From contig NZ_BBPQ01000001.1 of assembly GCF_000787855.1 (NCBI RefSeq), positions 367,205 to 431,204 on the forward strand: 64,000 nt of DNA, read 5' to 3'. Below the pieces are notes generated by a model. It made no database searches and had not been told where the DNA came from. It saw nothing but the letters and a program-made list of their open reading frames with translations. Source of the stretch: Streptacidiphilus anmyonensis. GTDB lineage: Bacteria; Actinomycetota; Actinomycetes; Streptomycetales; Streptomycetaceae. Below, piece by piece: positions 16,577 to 25,403 of this stretch. Positions within the stretch are counted from its first letter, which is position 1. Every line of letters starts with the position of its first letter. The position numbers were made by a program, and so were the translations under genes.

Positions 16577-17646
16577 GCGCGGCGGACGTCGAGGTGGGCC
16601 GCCTCGGCTCGGAGCTCCACGAGGGGCTCCGGTCGCTGCTCGGCGCGTGGGCCCTCGACGCCTGCACCGTCCAGGAGGCGACCCGGCTGGAGACGCACCT
16701 CCTCAGCTGCCCCGCCTGCCGCGAGGAGGCACGCCAACTGCGGGACGCCGCAGGCTGGCTCTCCGCCGACGAGCCGCTCGACCCCGAACCCAGCCTGCGT
16801 CGGCAGGTCCTCGACGGCTGCCTCGACCGGCGCGAGCCCGCGTTCCGCGTTCCGGCCTACGCCGAACCCTTCGTCGCGGAGACGGCCCGCCTGGACGCGC
16901 TGCTGCGCGACCTCGGCGAGCTGGACTGGATGGAGCCGGCCACGCTGCGCTGGCACGCCGGCACCGAACAGCGCCGCCCGGCGGACGTGCTGTGCCACCT
17001 CGCGGCGGTCGACGGCGTCCTCGCCCGCACCCTGGGCCTCCCCGACCCGACGGAGGGAGCGGACCTCGCCGAACGCGACGCCCGCCTGTGCGCCGCGCAG
17101 GCCGAGCGCCAGCCCACCGCGGTGCGCGCCCTCTGGCGCGCGCAGACCCGCGCCGTCGTGGAGACCGCGGCGCTGGCTCCGCCCGATCTGGCGGAGCGCC
17201 TCGTCGACTACGGTGCGTTCCAACTCCCGCTCGCTGACGCGTTCCTGGACCGCGCGTTCGAGTGCTGGATCCACGCCGAGGACATCGCCGAGGCGGTCGG
17301 CTACCCCTACCACCCGCCGCGCGGCGCCCACATCCGCTCGTTGATCGGGCTGGCGGCGCGCATCCTGCCCCACGTCTTCCCGTCCGGCCAGCCGGGCGCG
17401 GGCCGCGTCGTCCAGTTGATCGTCGAGGGCCGCGGCGAGGGCGAGTGGCTCATCCCCGTCGACGCCCCCGGCCCCCCGCCTCCCGTCGACACGTTGCCGA
17501 CGGCGACGGTGGCGATCGACGGCGTCGAGTTCTGCCACCTCTGCGCCGGGCGCAGAGACCCCCACCGCATCCCCGCCGGCATCACCGGCGACAAGGAGTT
17601 GGCCCGCGCCCTGCTGGCAGCGGCACCCCTGCTGTCACGCCCATGA
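16573..17646 (+). CDS. Zinc-finger anti-sigma factor fused to mycothiol-dependent maleylpyruvate isomerase-like domain
   Basis: 357 residues. Residues 30-52 hold a ZAS-type site, His42 with Cys46 and Cys49 (THLLSCPACRE), typical of redox-sensitive anti-sigma factors. From about residue 100 a DinB/MDMPI-like domain begins (LDALLRDLGELDW, RPADVLCHLAAVDGVLARTL, CWIHAEDIAEAVGYP). No membrane helix, so a cytosolic sensor. GTGA overlap with the sigma gene implies it binds that sigma factor. The mycothiol-linked domain suggests sensing of thiol or electrophile stress; this is inference. Confidence 0.88.
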   Translation: MSAADVEVGRLGSELHEGLRSLLGAWALDACTVQEATRLETHLLSCPACREEARQLRDAAGWLSADEPLDPEPSLRRQVLDGCLDRREPAFRVPAYAEPFVAETARLDALLRDLGELDWMEPATLRWHAGTEQRRPADVLCHLAAVDGVLARTLGLPDPTEGADLAERDARLCAAQAERQPTAVRALWRAQTRAVVETAALAPPDLAERLVDYGAFQLPLADAFLDRAFECWIHAEDIAEAVGYPYHPPRGAHIRSLIGLAARILPHVFPSGQPGAGRVVQLIVEGRGEGEWLIPVDAPGPPPPVDTLPTATVAIDGVEFCHLCAGRRDPHRIPAGITGDKELARALLAAAPLLSRP

Positions 17647-17681
17647 GGTAGTCGCATCCTCAGGGGCGCGGGAGCGTTCGC

Positions 17682-18533
17682 TCAGGTGAAGACGACGGTG
17701 CGGAAGCCGTTCAGCAGGACGCGGTGCTCCGCGTGCCACTTGACCGCGCGCGCGAGCGCCTGGCACTCGACGTCGCGCCCCAGGGCGACCAGCTTCTGCG
17801 GGGTGACGTCGTGGCTGACGCGCACGACCTCCTGCTCGATGATCGGGCCCTCGTCCAGCGCCGCGGTCACGTAGTGGGCCGTCGCGCCCACCAGCTTCAC
17901 GCCGCGGGCGTGGGCCTGGTGGTAGGGCTTGGCGCCCTTGAAGCTCGGCAGGAAGCTGTGGTGGATGTTGATCGCCCGCCCGGCGAGGGCCTTGCAGAGG
18001 TCGTCCGAGAGCACCTGCATGTAGCGGGCGAGGACCACCAGGTCGACCTGCTCGTCCTCGACGATGCGCAGCAGCTCCGCCTCCGCCTCCGGCTTGGTGT
18101 CCGCCGTCACCGGGAGGTAGTGGAAGGGGACCCCGTACGAGCCCACCAACTGCTCGAAGTCGCGGTGGTTGGAGACGACGCCCGCGATCTCCACCGGCAG
18201 CGCGCCGCTGCGGGCGCGGAAGAGGAGGTCGTTCAGGCAGTGGCCGAACTTGCTGACCAGCAGCAGGACCCGCATCTTGTCCTCGCCGGAGCTGATCTGC
18301 CAGTCCATGTGGAACGCGTCGCCGGTCGCGGAGAAGCTGGCGCGCAGCTTCTCCAGGGTGACCTGCGGCTCGGCCGAGAAGTGCACGCGCATGAAGAAGA
18401 GGCCGCTGTCCGGGTCCCCGAACTGCTGGCTGTCCACGATGTTGCAACCCGTGATGAACAGGTAACTGGACACGGCGTGCACGATGCCCTGCTTGTCGGG
18501 GCAGGACAGGGTCAGGATGTACTGCTCGGCCAT
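17682..18533 (-). CDS. purU: Formyltetrahydrofolate deformylase
   Basis: 283 residues, usual length. N-terminal ACT domain (YILTLSCPDKQGIVHAVSSYL) then a formyltransferase-type catalytic domain: GVVSNHRDFEQL, LVVLARYMQVLSDDLC, INIHHSFLPSFKGAKPYHQA with catalytic Asn and His, and the Asp in AALDEGPII. It splits 10-formyl-THF to THF and formate, balancing one-carbon pools and feeding PurT. ATG at 18533 chosen over an upstream GTG because GGGAGAG sits 8 bases before it. Follows the SCO4402-type gene in the same direction, an order I recall from Streptomyces coelicolor. Confidence 0.95.
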   Translation of the reverse strand: MAEQYILTLSCPDKQGIVHAVSSYLFITGCNIVDSQQFGDPDSGLFFMRVHFSAEPQVTLEKLRASFSATGDAFHMDWQISSGEDKMRVLLLVSKFGHCLNDLLFRARSGALPVEIAGVVSNHRDFEQLVGSYGVPFHYLPVTADTKPEAEAELLRIVEDEQVDLVVLARYMQVLSDDLCKALAGRAINIHHSFLPSFKGAKPYHQAHARGVKLVGATAHYVTAALDEGPIIEQEVVRVSHDVTPQKLVALGRDVECQALARAVKWHAEHRVLLNGFRTVVFT

Positions 18534-18590
18534 GCGGAAACTCTCCCACAAACGGCCCCGGGCGCGGCGTGCCGTCTCACGCTGCGGCGG

Positions 18591-19034
18591 TCAGGCCCCG
18601 GCGGTGCGTGTGAGGATCGAGAGCATCGCGAGCGAGCGGGGGGCCGCGTCGGGGTCCTCGCCGTCGGCCATGGACATCCGGACGTGGGCCTCGCGGCAGG
18701 CGCGGATCGCCTCCGGCCAGGCGTGGTGCTGGAAGTAGGCGTCGGCGGGCGCGTCGGGGCCGACCTGGTGCATGATCCGCAGGACGCGGAGCACGGCGGT
18801 GTCCACCGCGGTCGCCTCCGCGGAGTCACGGAAGATCGAGCCGACGTACTTCTCCGCGGACCACCGGTCCAGCCAGGTGTCCTCGACCAGGCGGTAGACG
18901 GCGTCGGTGACGTCGCCGTACCCCTCGCGTCCGGCCCACCAGCACTCCTGTTGGAAGCGGGGGTCGCCGAGCATGTGCAGCGCGGAACGGACCCGGGCCC
19001 GCCAGCGCCACCAGGGAAGGTCAGTGAGCGGCAT
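18591..19034 (-). CDS. Conserved actinobacterial protein (SCO4402 family)
   Basis: 147 residues from ATG at 19034, nine bases after AGGAGG; the longer frame reading adds only a basic tail. Short, Trp-rich, soluble, all-helical in appearance (PWWRWRARVRSALHMLGDPR, QECWWAGREGYGDVTDAVY, WSAEKYVGSIFRDSAE). No catalytic motif recognised. From memory it matches the uncharacterised family found beside purU in streptomycetes. Likely co-transcribed with purU (57-base gap). Function unknown. Confidence 0.8.
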   Translation of the reverse strand: MPLTDLPWWRWRARVRSALHMLGDPRFQQECWWAGREGYGDVTDAVYRLVEDTWLDRWSAEKYVGSIFRDSAEATAVDTAVLRVLRIMHQVGPDAPADAYFQHHAWPEAIRACREAHVRMSMADGEDPDAAPRSLAMLSILTRTAGA

Positions 19035-19246
19035 GGCGCCCATCCTCCTGGAGCGGGTACCGGTTCGAGAAGTCCTTGACGCGTCGTGCTCGGCTTGCAT
19101 GGGTCACGATCCTACGTTCTACGCGTGTCCTCACTCTGTGTTCACCCCTGTGTGACTGTTTGTTCTCCTTGATTCCTCCGACACGCCCCGAACCGGGGTG
19201 AGGGTGGCCTTCCGTACGTATTCCGGTGTGCGGGGAGGGCACGGTT

Positions 19247-20500
19247 GTGATGAAACTCAAGGGGGCTGATAGCGCCAGGCTGTGGCGCCGCACTGGTGCG
19301 GCGGTGGCCGCGACCGCGCTGCTCGGTGGGGGACTGAGTGGCTGCGGAGGCGCCGCGAGCGCGGACCCGTCTTCGCCGATCACGGTGATGACGTGGGCTC
19401 CGATGAACGGCAAGGCCGGAGCCGAGCCCGGAATGCCCGGTATCGCCCAGGCCATCGCCCGGTACTTCAACGACAACGGCGGCGTCGCGGGCCACCCCGT
19501 GCGGGTGATCACCTGCAACGAGGACAACACCCCGGACGGCGCGATCGCCTGCGCCAACAAGGCGGCGGAGGAGGATGTCGCGGCCGTCGTCGGCTCCGAC
19601 AGCCAGTACGGCGACCAGTTCATGCCGCTGCTGGAGAGCGCCGGCATCTCGTACATCGGCGGATCCGGCGCGTCGGCGGCCGAGTTCAGCTCCCCGTACT
19701 CCTACCCCGTCAACGGCGGCTACCAGACCCTGCTGGTCGGCAACGGCGAGCAGCTCGCCGCCGCCGGCTGCCACCGGGTCGCCATCGTCCGTCCGGACAC
19801 CTCCGTCGGCGACTCGATGTACACCTTCCTCAACAACGGTCTCGCGCAGTACCACCTCTCCGCGACCGACGTCCCGACCAAGGAGGGGCGTACCAACTAC
19901 CAGCACGAGGTGCAGGTGGCGGTCGGCTCCGACCAGCCGCACGACTGTGTCACCAGTGCGCTGGACGCGGCCTCGACGCAGACCTTCTTCGACAGCTGGC
20001 GTCAGTACTCCCCGACGAACGCGCACCTCTCCGCGCTCATCGGCAGCTTCCAGCAGTCGCTGGTCGACAGCATGGGCGGCCAGGACGGTCCGCTCGAGGG
20101 CGCGCTCGCGACCGGCTGGTACCCGCCGGACAGCAGTCCGGTGTGGAGCGAGATGAACTCGGTGATCAAGAAGTACGCGTTCACCAACAACAACATCAAC
20201 CCGTCCGACCCCGGGGTGCAGACCACCTGGATCGCCTTCGAGGTGTTCCGGAAGGTGGTGGACGGCCTCAAGGGCCACCCCGTCACGGCGCAGAGCGTGC
20301 ACGCCGCGTTCGACGCGACCGGCCCCGTCACCACGGGCGGTGCGACGCCGCCGCTGGCCTGGCAGGACGGCAACCTCGTCAGCCTGGCCGCCACACCGCG
20401 GACGGTCAACACCGACGTGTCCTTCCAGCAGGTCATCAACGGCGAACTCACCGAGTCGCACGCCGGCCTGGTCAACGTCGGCCAGGCGCTCACGCGCTGA
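19247..20500 (+). CDS. ABC transporter substrate-binding lipoprotein (branched-chain amino acid type)
   Basis: 417 residues from GTG at 19247, eight bases after GGAGG (ATG at 19250 is an alternative). Basic n-region, hydrophobic stretch and lipobox GGGLSGCGG give a lipid-anchored exported protein. The mature part is a Peripla_BP_6 fold: GIAQAIARYFNDNGGVAGHP, AAVVGSDSQYGDQFMPLLES, GISYIGGSGAS. Such proteins bind amino acids or small organic ligands. No permease or ATPase genes are adjacent, so it is an orphan receptor that may feed a distant transporter or a sensor. Confidence 0.88.
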   Translation: MMKLKGADSARLWRRTGAAVAATALLGGGLSGCGGAASADPSSPITVMTWAPMNGKAGAEPGMPGIAQAIARYFNDNGGVAGHPVRVITCNEDNTPDGAIACANKAAEEDVAAVVGSDSQYGDQFMPLLESAGISYIGGSGASAAEFSSPYSYPVNGGYQTLLVGNGEQLAAAGCHRVAIVRPDTSVGDSMYTFLNNGLAQYHLSATDVPTKEGRTNYQHEVQVAVGSDQPHDCVTSALDAASTQTFFDSWRQYSPTNAHLSALIGSFQQSLVDSMGGQDGPLEGALATGWYPPDSSPVWSEMNSVIKKYAFTNNNINPSDPGVQTTWIAFEVFRKVVDGLKGHPVTAQSVHAAFDATGPVTTGGATPPLAWQDGNLVSLAATPRTVNTDVSFQQVINGELTESHAGLVNVGQALTR

Positions 20501-20571
20501 CACCTGCACCGGACGCCTCCCGCTGCCGCCCGTCGCCCACGACGGGCGGCAGCACGTCGTTGCTGCTCAGA

Positions 20572-21606
20572 TCAGAGCTGGCTCGACTCCTTGGTCGGCA
20601 GGTTGTTCGCGGTGGCGATCTTGTTCCAGAGCTCCGCGGCCTCACGCTTGGCGATCGTCGCGTTGCTGCTGGCGGCGACCGCCGCGACCGACTCACCGCC
20701 GTCCTTGGGGCGGTGCTTCTTCTGGCAGGGGCCGACCGACTCCGCGGCCCACGCGGCGTAGTGGGAGTCGGCCTGCTGGGATGCCTGCCACCCTGCGGTC
20801 AGCTTGGCGACCAGATCCGCCCCGGAGGGCAGTGCGCTGACCTGGAGCTGGCCCAGCTTCGTGACGAGGGCGGCCCGCGCCTGGGCGGCGAAGGTGAGGG
20901 TGGTCTGGTCGTCCGGCAGCGCCTGGCACGCCTTGACGCTGGCGACGGCGTTGACCACCGCGGTGCGGTTGCTCGACGCCGTCTCCAGCAGCGAGCTGAG
21001 CTCCCGCGCCTGCGCGAGCTGGGCCGTCTTGTCGCCGGGCCCCGGGCCACCGGCTGTCGCGCCGTGCTTCGCGCCGGCGCCCTTGTCGCCCGCCGCGCTC
21101 GCGGAGGAACCCCCGCCGCTGAGCAGCGCGCCCAGGGCGATGCCGACCACCGCGCACCCGGCGACGACCGCGATGCCGAGGGTGCGCATCGACGGGCGGT
21201 TGCGGTGGGGTTCGTCGTCGTAGCCCTGGTCGTCGTAGCCCTGGGCGTCGTACTGCTGCTGGTAGCCGCCCTGGTCGTACTGCGGCTGCTCGTAGGGCTG
21301 TGCCTGCTCGTACGACTGCGGCGGGTCGTAGGAGTCGCCGTAGGCCACCGGCTGGGTCTGCTGGACCGGCTGCTGCGGAAAGCCCTGGTACGCCTGCGTC
21401 GGGGCCGCCGCGTAGCCGGAGTGCCCGCCGTAGGGCTGGGGCTCCTGGGCCGGGGCCGCGGGCATCGGGGGCAGGTACTGGGTCGCCGCGGGCTGCGTCT
21501 CCTGCGCCGGGAGCGGGGAGCCGTACGCCGCCGCCGACCCACCGTCGGCCGGACGGAACAAGTCGTCCGGGGTGAGCTCGTCGGGGTTGGGACGACGATG
21601 GTTCAC
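20572..21606 (-). CDS. Single-pass membrane protein with Gln/Pro/Tyr-rich cytoplasmic tail
   Basis: 344 residues. Residues 1-135 are disordered and rich in Q, P, Y and G (PYEQPQYDQGGYQQQYDAQG, YDDQGYDDE repeats), then one membrane helix (LGIAVVAGCAVVGIALGALL), a Gly/Ala/Lys linker and an extracytoplasmic helical domain of about 150 residues with two Cys (VKACQALP, VGPCQKKH) that could form a disulfide. No family recognised with certainty; common layout among streptomycete envelope proteins. 3' end faces the binding-protein gene. Confidence 0.7.
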   Translation of the reverse strand: MNHRRPNPDELTPDDLFRPADGGSAAAYGSPLPAQETQPAATQYLPPMPAAPAQEPQPYGGHSGYAAAPTQAYQGFPQQPVQQTQPVAYGDSYDPPQSYEQAQPYEQPQYDQGGYQQQYDAQGYDDQGYDDEPHRNRPSMRTLGIAVVAGCAVVGIALGALLSGGGSSASAAGDKGAGAKHGATAGGPGPGDKTAQLAQARELSSLLETASSNRTAVVNAVASVKACQALPDDQTTLTFAAQARAALVTKLGQLQVSALPSGADLVAKLTAGWQASQQADSHYAAWAAESVGPCQKKHRPKDGGESVAAVAASSNATIAKREAAELWNKIATANNLPTKESSQL

Positions 21607-21758
21607 GCGCTCTTCCTTAGCTGTGGACGGCGCCCGCGCCGCGCATGGGCGCGCTCACGACGCGGAACACGCTACCCGTTCACACCAACGGGTGACCATC
21701 CTGGGTGACCGGGACTCCCCCGTCCCCGCTACCCGGCCGTCCACGGCTCGAGCAAGGC

Positions 21759-23138
21759 TCAGGCGGCGGCCTCAGCCATCGCACGGGCCTGGAACTCCTG
21801 GACCGAGCGCTGGTGGCGATAGGGCTCCAACATCCGCCGGAAGTCGTCCAGATACTCCGCACCCCGCGCCGAACGCAGACCGGACATCAGTTCCATCGCC
21901 CGCGCGCCCGTGTCGCAGGCCTCGTCCACGTCCCGCAACTGGAGTTGGGCGATGGCCAGCAGGACCAGGTCGACCGCGCGACGGCGGACCCGCGACTCCG
22001 GGTGGCCGCGCAGCGCCTCTTGCGCCTGCCGCGCGCTCTGCCGCGGCTGCTCCAAGTCGCGGTGGCAGTGCGCGAGTTCGTCGGCCAGGTAGGCGTGGTC
22101 GAAGTGGCCGATCCAGTCCGGGTCCTCCTCGGGACGGCTGTGGTCCAGCTGTTCCAGGGCGAGCCCGGCCACCGCCTCGCAGCTGCGGCTGTCGCCGAGC
22201 AGGGCGTGGCCCCGGGCCTCGGCGGCGTAGAACATGGCCATCGCCGTCGGGGTGGCCTGGCCGCGCGCGCCCTCCTGGGCGGCGCGCGCCAACTGCGCGA
22301 TCTCCCGCGGATTGCCGAGAGCGGCGGCGAGGTGGCTCATCGAGGACGCGAGCACGTAGCCGCCGTAGGCGCGGTCACCCGCCGCCTGCGCGAGGCGCAG
22401 CGCCTGGATGTAGTAGCGCTGCGCCAGCCCCGGCTGCCCGGTGTCGATGGCCATGTAGCCGGCCAGCTCGGTGAGCCGGGCCACGGCGCCGAAGAGCTTG
22501 CGGCCGGTCTCCTCCTTGTACGCGCCCGCGAGCAGGCCGGAGACGACGGAGTTGAGGTAGTGCACCACCACCGGCCGGACGTGGCCGCTGCCGAAGCGGT
22601 GGTCGAGGTCGACCAGCATCTGCGTGGTGGCCTGCACGGCCTCGACGTCCGCGAGGCCGACGCGCGGCCCGCCGGTGCGGGCGACCGAGAGGTCCGGCCC
22701 GGTGATCAGCCAGTCGCGGCTCGGCTCGACGAGCGCGGCGGCGGCGACGGACGCGCCGCTCAGGAAGTCGCGGCGGCCGACGTCGCTGCGCCACAGCTCG
22801 CTGACCTGTTCGATGGCGCCCGGCAGCGTCGCGGCGAACTGGAGCCCGACGCTGGAGGAGTGGCTCTTGCCGTCGGACATGCCGATCTCGTCGACCGTGA
22901 CGGTGCGGCCCAGCTTCCGCCCGATCGCCTCCGCGATCACGGACGGGGCCTGCCCGCGCGGCTGCTGGCCGCGCAGCCAGCGGGCCACCGAGGTCTTGTC
23001 GTAACGCAGATCCAGTGCGTGTTCGGCCCCGCACAGGTTGACCCGGCGGGCGAGGCCCGCGTTGGAGCAACCGGCCTCCTGGATCAGGGCCTGGAGCCGT
23101 TCGTTTGGCTGTCGTGCGACGAGCGGTCTGGCGGCCAT
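21759..23138 (-). CDS. HTH transcriptional regulator with TPR-like C-terminal domain
   Basis: 459 residues from ATG at 23138; a GTG at 23147 sits closer to GGGGAGG and is possible. N-terminal helix-turn-helix-like part (NERLQALIQEAGCSNAGLAR, RYDKTSVARWLRGQQPRG), the hallmark SDVGRRDFLSGASVAAAALV, then about 270 residues of helical TPR-like repeats (YYIQALRLAQAAGDRAYGGY, ARAAQEGARG). This family is widespread in streptomycetes and related to regulators of development such as NsdA-type proteins; I do not assign a symbol. Divergent from the prim-pol domain gene. Confidence 0.82.
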   Translation of the reverse strand: MAARPLVARQPNERLQALIQEAGCSNAGLARRVNLCGAEHALDLRYDKTSVARWLRGQQPRGQAPSVIAEAIGRKLGRTVTVDEIGMSDGKSHSSSVGLQFAATLPGAIEQVSELWRSDVGRRDFLSGASVAAAALVEPSRDWLITGPDLSVARTGGPRVGLADVEAVQATTQMLVDLDHRFGSGHVRPVVVHYLNSVVSGLLAGAYKEETGRKLFGAVARLTELAGYMAIDTGQPGLAQRYYIQALRLAQAAGDRAYGGYVLASSMSHLAAALGNPREIAQLARAAQEGARGQATPTAMAMFYAAEARGHALLGDSRSCEAVAGLALEQLDHSRPEEDPDWIGHFDHAYLADELAHCHRDLEQPRQSARQAQEALRGHPESRVRRRAVDLVLLAIAQLQLRDVDEACDTGARAMELMSGLRSARGAEYLDDFRRMLEPYRHQRSVQEFQARAMAEAAA

Positions 23139-23421
23139 GGACGTCACTGCCTCCCCTGGAGAGTCGGAGGTCGCAGGACAGGAGCATTCCCCTGATGCGT
23201 TCCGGTGATGCGTCACGAGGTGTCAAGAGCGGTCAATGGCTGGGAATTAGCGACATTGGGCCGACTGCTGACAGCGTAGCGAAGCATCGGGGGCACACGT
23301 AGCCGCTCACCCCGGGTGCACCCCCCGTGCGCCCCCTGGCGTGCAACCGCGCGCCCCACTCGCGCGTCCTGTTGGGCCGACTTTTGCCGATCACCCGTAA
23401 CCCCTGGTCCGCCGCCGAGTT

Positions 23422-24132
23422 GTGCAGCACGTGGAAGACACCCTGGGAGCCACCGAGCAGGACGGCCGCGCGGACGCCGGGAGGGGCGTGCGCGATCTCC
23501 TGTTGCAGGCGGCCGTGACGTACGCGGAGGACCGGCACTGGGAGGTCTCCCCCGGCGCCTGGCTGCTGGAGGACGACGGCCCCCCGCGCTGCTCCTGCGG
23601 CGACCTCGCCTGCCCGATGCCCGGCGCGCACCCCGCCACCCGCGACTGGACGCGCCGCGCGAGCTCCGGCCCCGGCGTGGTGCGGCGCTGGTGGACGGAG
23701 AACCCCCAGGCGTCGATCCTGCTGCCGACCGGCCGCTCGTTCGACGCGATCGACGTGCCGGAGGTGGCGGGCTGCCTGGCGCTGGCCCGGATGGAGCGGA
23801 TGGGCCTGCAGCTCGGCCCGGTCCTCGCGATGCCGGGCGGTCCCGGGCGCGGCCGCCGGCTGGTCTTCCTGGTGCTGCCGGGCGCCCTGCCGAAGCTGCC
23901 GGACATGCTGCGCCGCCTCGGCTGGGGCCCTGGTCGGCTGGACCTGGTCGGCCACGGCGACGGCGGCTGGGTCGTCGCGCCGCCCACCCGCATCGGCGCG
24001 CTCGGCTACGCGCAGTGGGCCCGGGAGCCCACCACGCTGAACCGCTGGCTGCCGGAGGCGGCCGAGGTCATCAACCCCATCGCTTACGCCTGCGGCCGAG
24101 AGGCGCCGCTGCCCGCACACGCGGGGCAGTAG
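23422..24132 (+). CDS. Prim-pol domain protein (bifunctional DNA primase/polymerase N-terminal domain)
   Basis: 236 residues. Matches the PF09250 pattern: LLQAAVTYAEDRHWEVSPGA, a Cys cluster PRCSCGDLACPMPGAHPATR, WWTENPQASILLPTGRSFDA with the catalytic-type acidic patch DAIDVPE, and RRLVFLVLPG. Only the prim-pol domain is present, without a helicase, and plasmid or phage genes are absent. Chromosomal stand-alone copies beside the HTH/TPR regulator recur in streptomycetes, so it is probably resident, not mobile. Whether it polymerises DNA is unknown. GTG 23422 used; GTG 23431 possible. Confidence 0.82.
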   Translation: MQHVEDTLGATEQDGRADAGRGVRDLLLQAAVTYAEDRHWEVSPGAWLLEDDGPPRCSCGDLACPMPGAHPATRDWTRRASSGPGVVRRWWTENPQASILLPTGRSFDAIDVPEVAGCLALARMERMGLQLGPVLAMPGGPGRGRRLVFLVLPGALPKLPDMLRRLGWGPGRLDLVGHGDGGWVVAPPTRIGALGYAQWAREPTTLNRWLPEAAEVINPIAYACGREAPLPAHAGQ

Positions 24133-24522
24133 CAGAGCCCGGCAATCCCCTGTGCCCCCGAGTCCCGCGGTGTCGCCTCCCGCGGTCCGACCGGGGGCAC
24201 AGTCATGCGCGGGCGGCCTGCGTGGGCGACACGGGTGCGACGACATGTGTGCGATGAGGTAGATGGCTACCCGCGCGCCGAAGTGGAAAAGCCCCACTTT
24301 CGAGTGACCGGGCTCAAGGATTGCCGGGATCTGCCGAGGAAATGAATTCCGGCACAGGCGCCACAGCCGGACGAGAGGAGCGGGGCGCACGCCAGGGGGC
24401 GCCCGGAGGGGAAGCCGGGCACGGTTCGGGGGTTCGGGGGCGGGGAAACCAGGGGGTAGACGAGGGGCCTCGGCACTCGGGGAAAAGAGCCGAGGCCCCT
24501 CGCTCCTGTCCTGTCGGGAGGT
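24133..24522. other. Intergenic region between convergent prim-pol and dmdR1 genes
   Basis: 390 bases holding no gene I can support. The part next to dmdR1 contains a strong terminator hairpin (24461-24502). The middle, 24290-24360, is less GC-rich with no clear coding signal. Confidence 0.5.
24461..24502 (-). terminator. Strong hairpin terminator behind dmdR1
   Basis: A perfect 14-base stem, CGAGGGGCCTCGGC with GCCGAGGCCCCTCG, encloses a 14-base loop (24475-24488). It begins 21 bases past the dmdR1 stop. No T tract follows, as usual for streptomycete terminators. Confidence 0.8.
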
Positions 24523-25206
24523 TCAGGCCCGCGCGACGAAGACGTGGGCGGCGATGTCCTTGTCCAGCTCCGCCGCTTCGCCGCCGCTGCCGACGAGGAT
24601 GCCGCCCGTGGACTGGGTCACGTTCACCACCGCGCCGGGCTGCACGCCGGCCCGCCGCAGGGTGTACATCAGCTGCGCGTCCGTCTGGATCGGCTCGCCG
24701 ATGCGCCGGACGATGACGCTGCGCCCGTCGTCGGAGGCCAGCTCGTCGAGGGTGACCAGGGACTCGGCCTCGTCGGCCGGAGTGTCGCCGAGCTCCTCCA
24801 GGCCGGGGATCGGGTTGCCGTAGGGGGACTGCGTGGGGTGCCGCAGCAGCTCCAGCACGCGGCGCTCCACCGCCTCGCTCATGACGTGCTCCCAGCGGCA
24901 CGCCTCCGCGTGCACCTGCTCCCACTCCAGGCCGATCACGTCGACCAGCAGGCACTCCGCGATGCGGTGCTTGCGCATGACCCGGGTGGCGAGCTTGCGG
25001 CCCTCCGGCGTCAGCTCGAGGTGGCGGTCGCCGGCGACGGTGAGGAGGCCGTCGCGCTCCATGCGGGCGACGGTCTGGCTGACCGTGGGCCCGCTCTGCT
25101 CCAGGCGCTCCGCGATGCGCGCACGCATGGGGACGACGCCCTCCTCCTCCAGCTCGAAGATCGTCCGGAGGTACATCTCGGTGGTGTCGATCAGGTGGCC
25201 TGACAT
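24523..25206 (-). CDS. dmdR1: DtxR/IdeR-family iron-dependent repressor (DmdR1 type)
   Basis: 227 residues. Winged helix domain (RARIAERLEQSGPTVSQTVA), dimerisation/metal domain and C-terminal SH3-like FeoA domain. Metal ligands are all present: Met11, Cys103, Glu106 and His107 (ACRWEHVMSE) for the primary site, His80, Glu84 and His99 for the ancillary site. With Fe(II) it would bind iron boxes and repress siderophore and uptake genes. The SIS-domain gene beside it matches the order I recall around S. coelicolor dmdR1. A long antisense frame covers almost the whole gene. Confidence 0.95.
   Translation of the reverse strand: MSGHLIDTTEMYLRTIFELEEEGVVPMRARIAERLEQSGPTVSQTVARMERDGLLTVAGDRHLELTPEGRKLATRVMRKHRIAECLLVDVIGLEWEQVHAEACRWEHVMSEAVERRVLELLRHPTQSPYGNPIPGLEELGDTPADEAESLVTLDELASDDGRSVIVRRIGEPIQTDAQLMYTLRRAGVQPGAVVNVTQSTGGILVGSGGEAAELDKDIAAHVFVARA
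24544..25203 (+). other. Long open frame antisense to dmdR1 (adm-like position)
   Basis: A 219-residue frame from GTG 24544 covers nearly all of dmdR1 on the opposite strand. In S. coelicolor an overlapping antiparallel gene, adm, has been reported opposite dmdR1. The translation here is rich in His, Gln, Leu, Val and Arg with no domain, which is also what a GC-rich complement frame gives by chance. I list it because of the precedent; coding status is unproven. Confidence 0.25.
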
Positions 25207-25403
25207 CGGACGGCGGGCTCCGTTCCTCGGTGGTGCACCGGTCGCGCTCCCGGTTGCCCCTCAATTCTTACGCATCGCACCGACAACCCGGACGGCCGTG
25301 GCACGCGGTGTTGACAGCGGCACCGGTGACGCAGCACCGTGCCCAGCACAATGATGCGAGTACCACAGAGGTTCAGTCTGCTACTCAGGGAGCCGAAGAC
25401 CCG

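Noticed and set aside
23422..24132. Prim-pol domain gene as sign of a plasmid or integrated phage
   Set aside because: No integrase, att-site repeat, helicase or phage gene is near, and the neighbours are typical chromosomal genes.
25207..25403. Iron box between dmdR1 and the SIS gene
   Set aside because: No TTAGGTTAGGCTAACC-like palindrome is present in the region.
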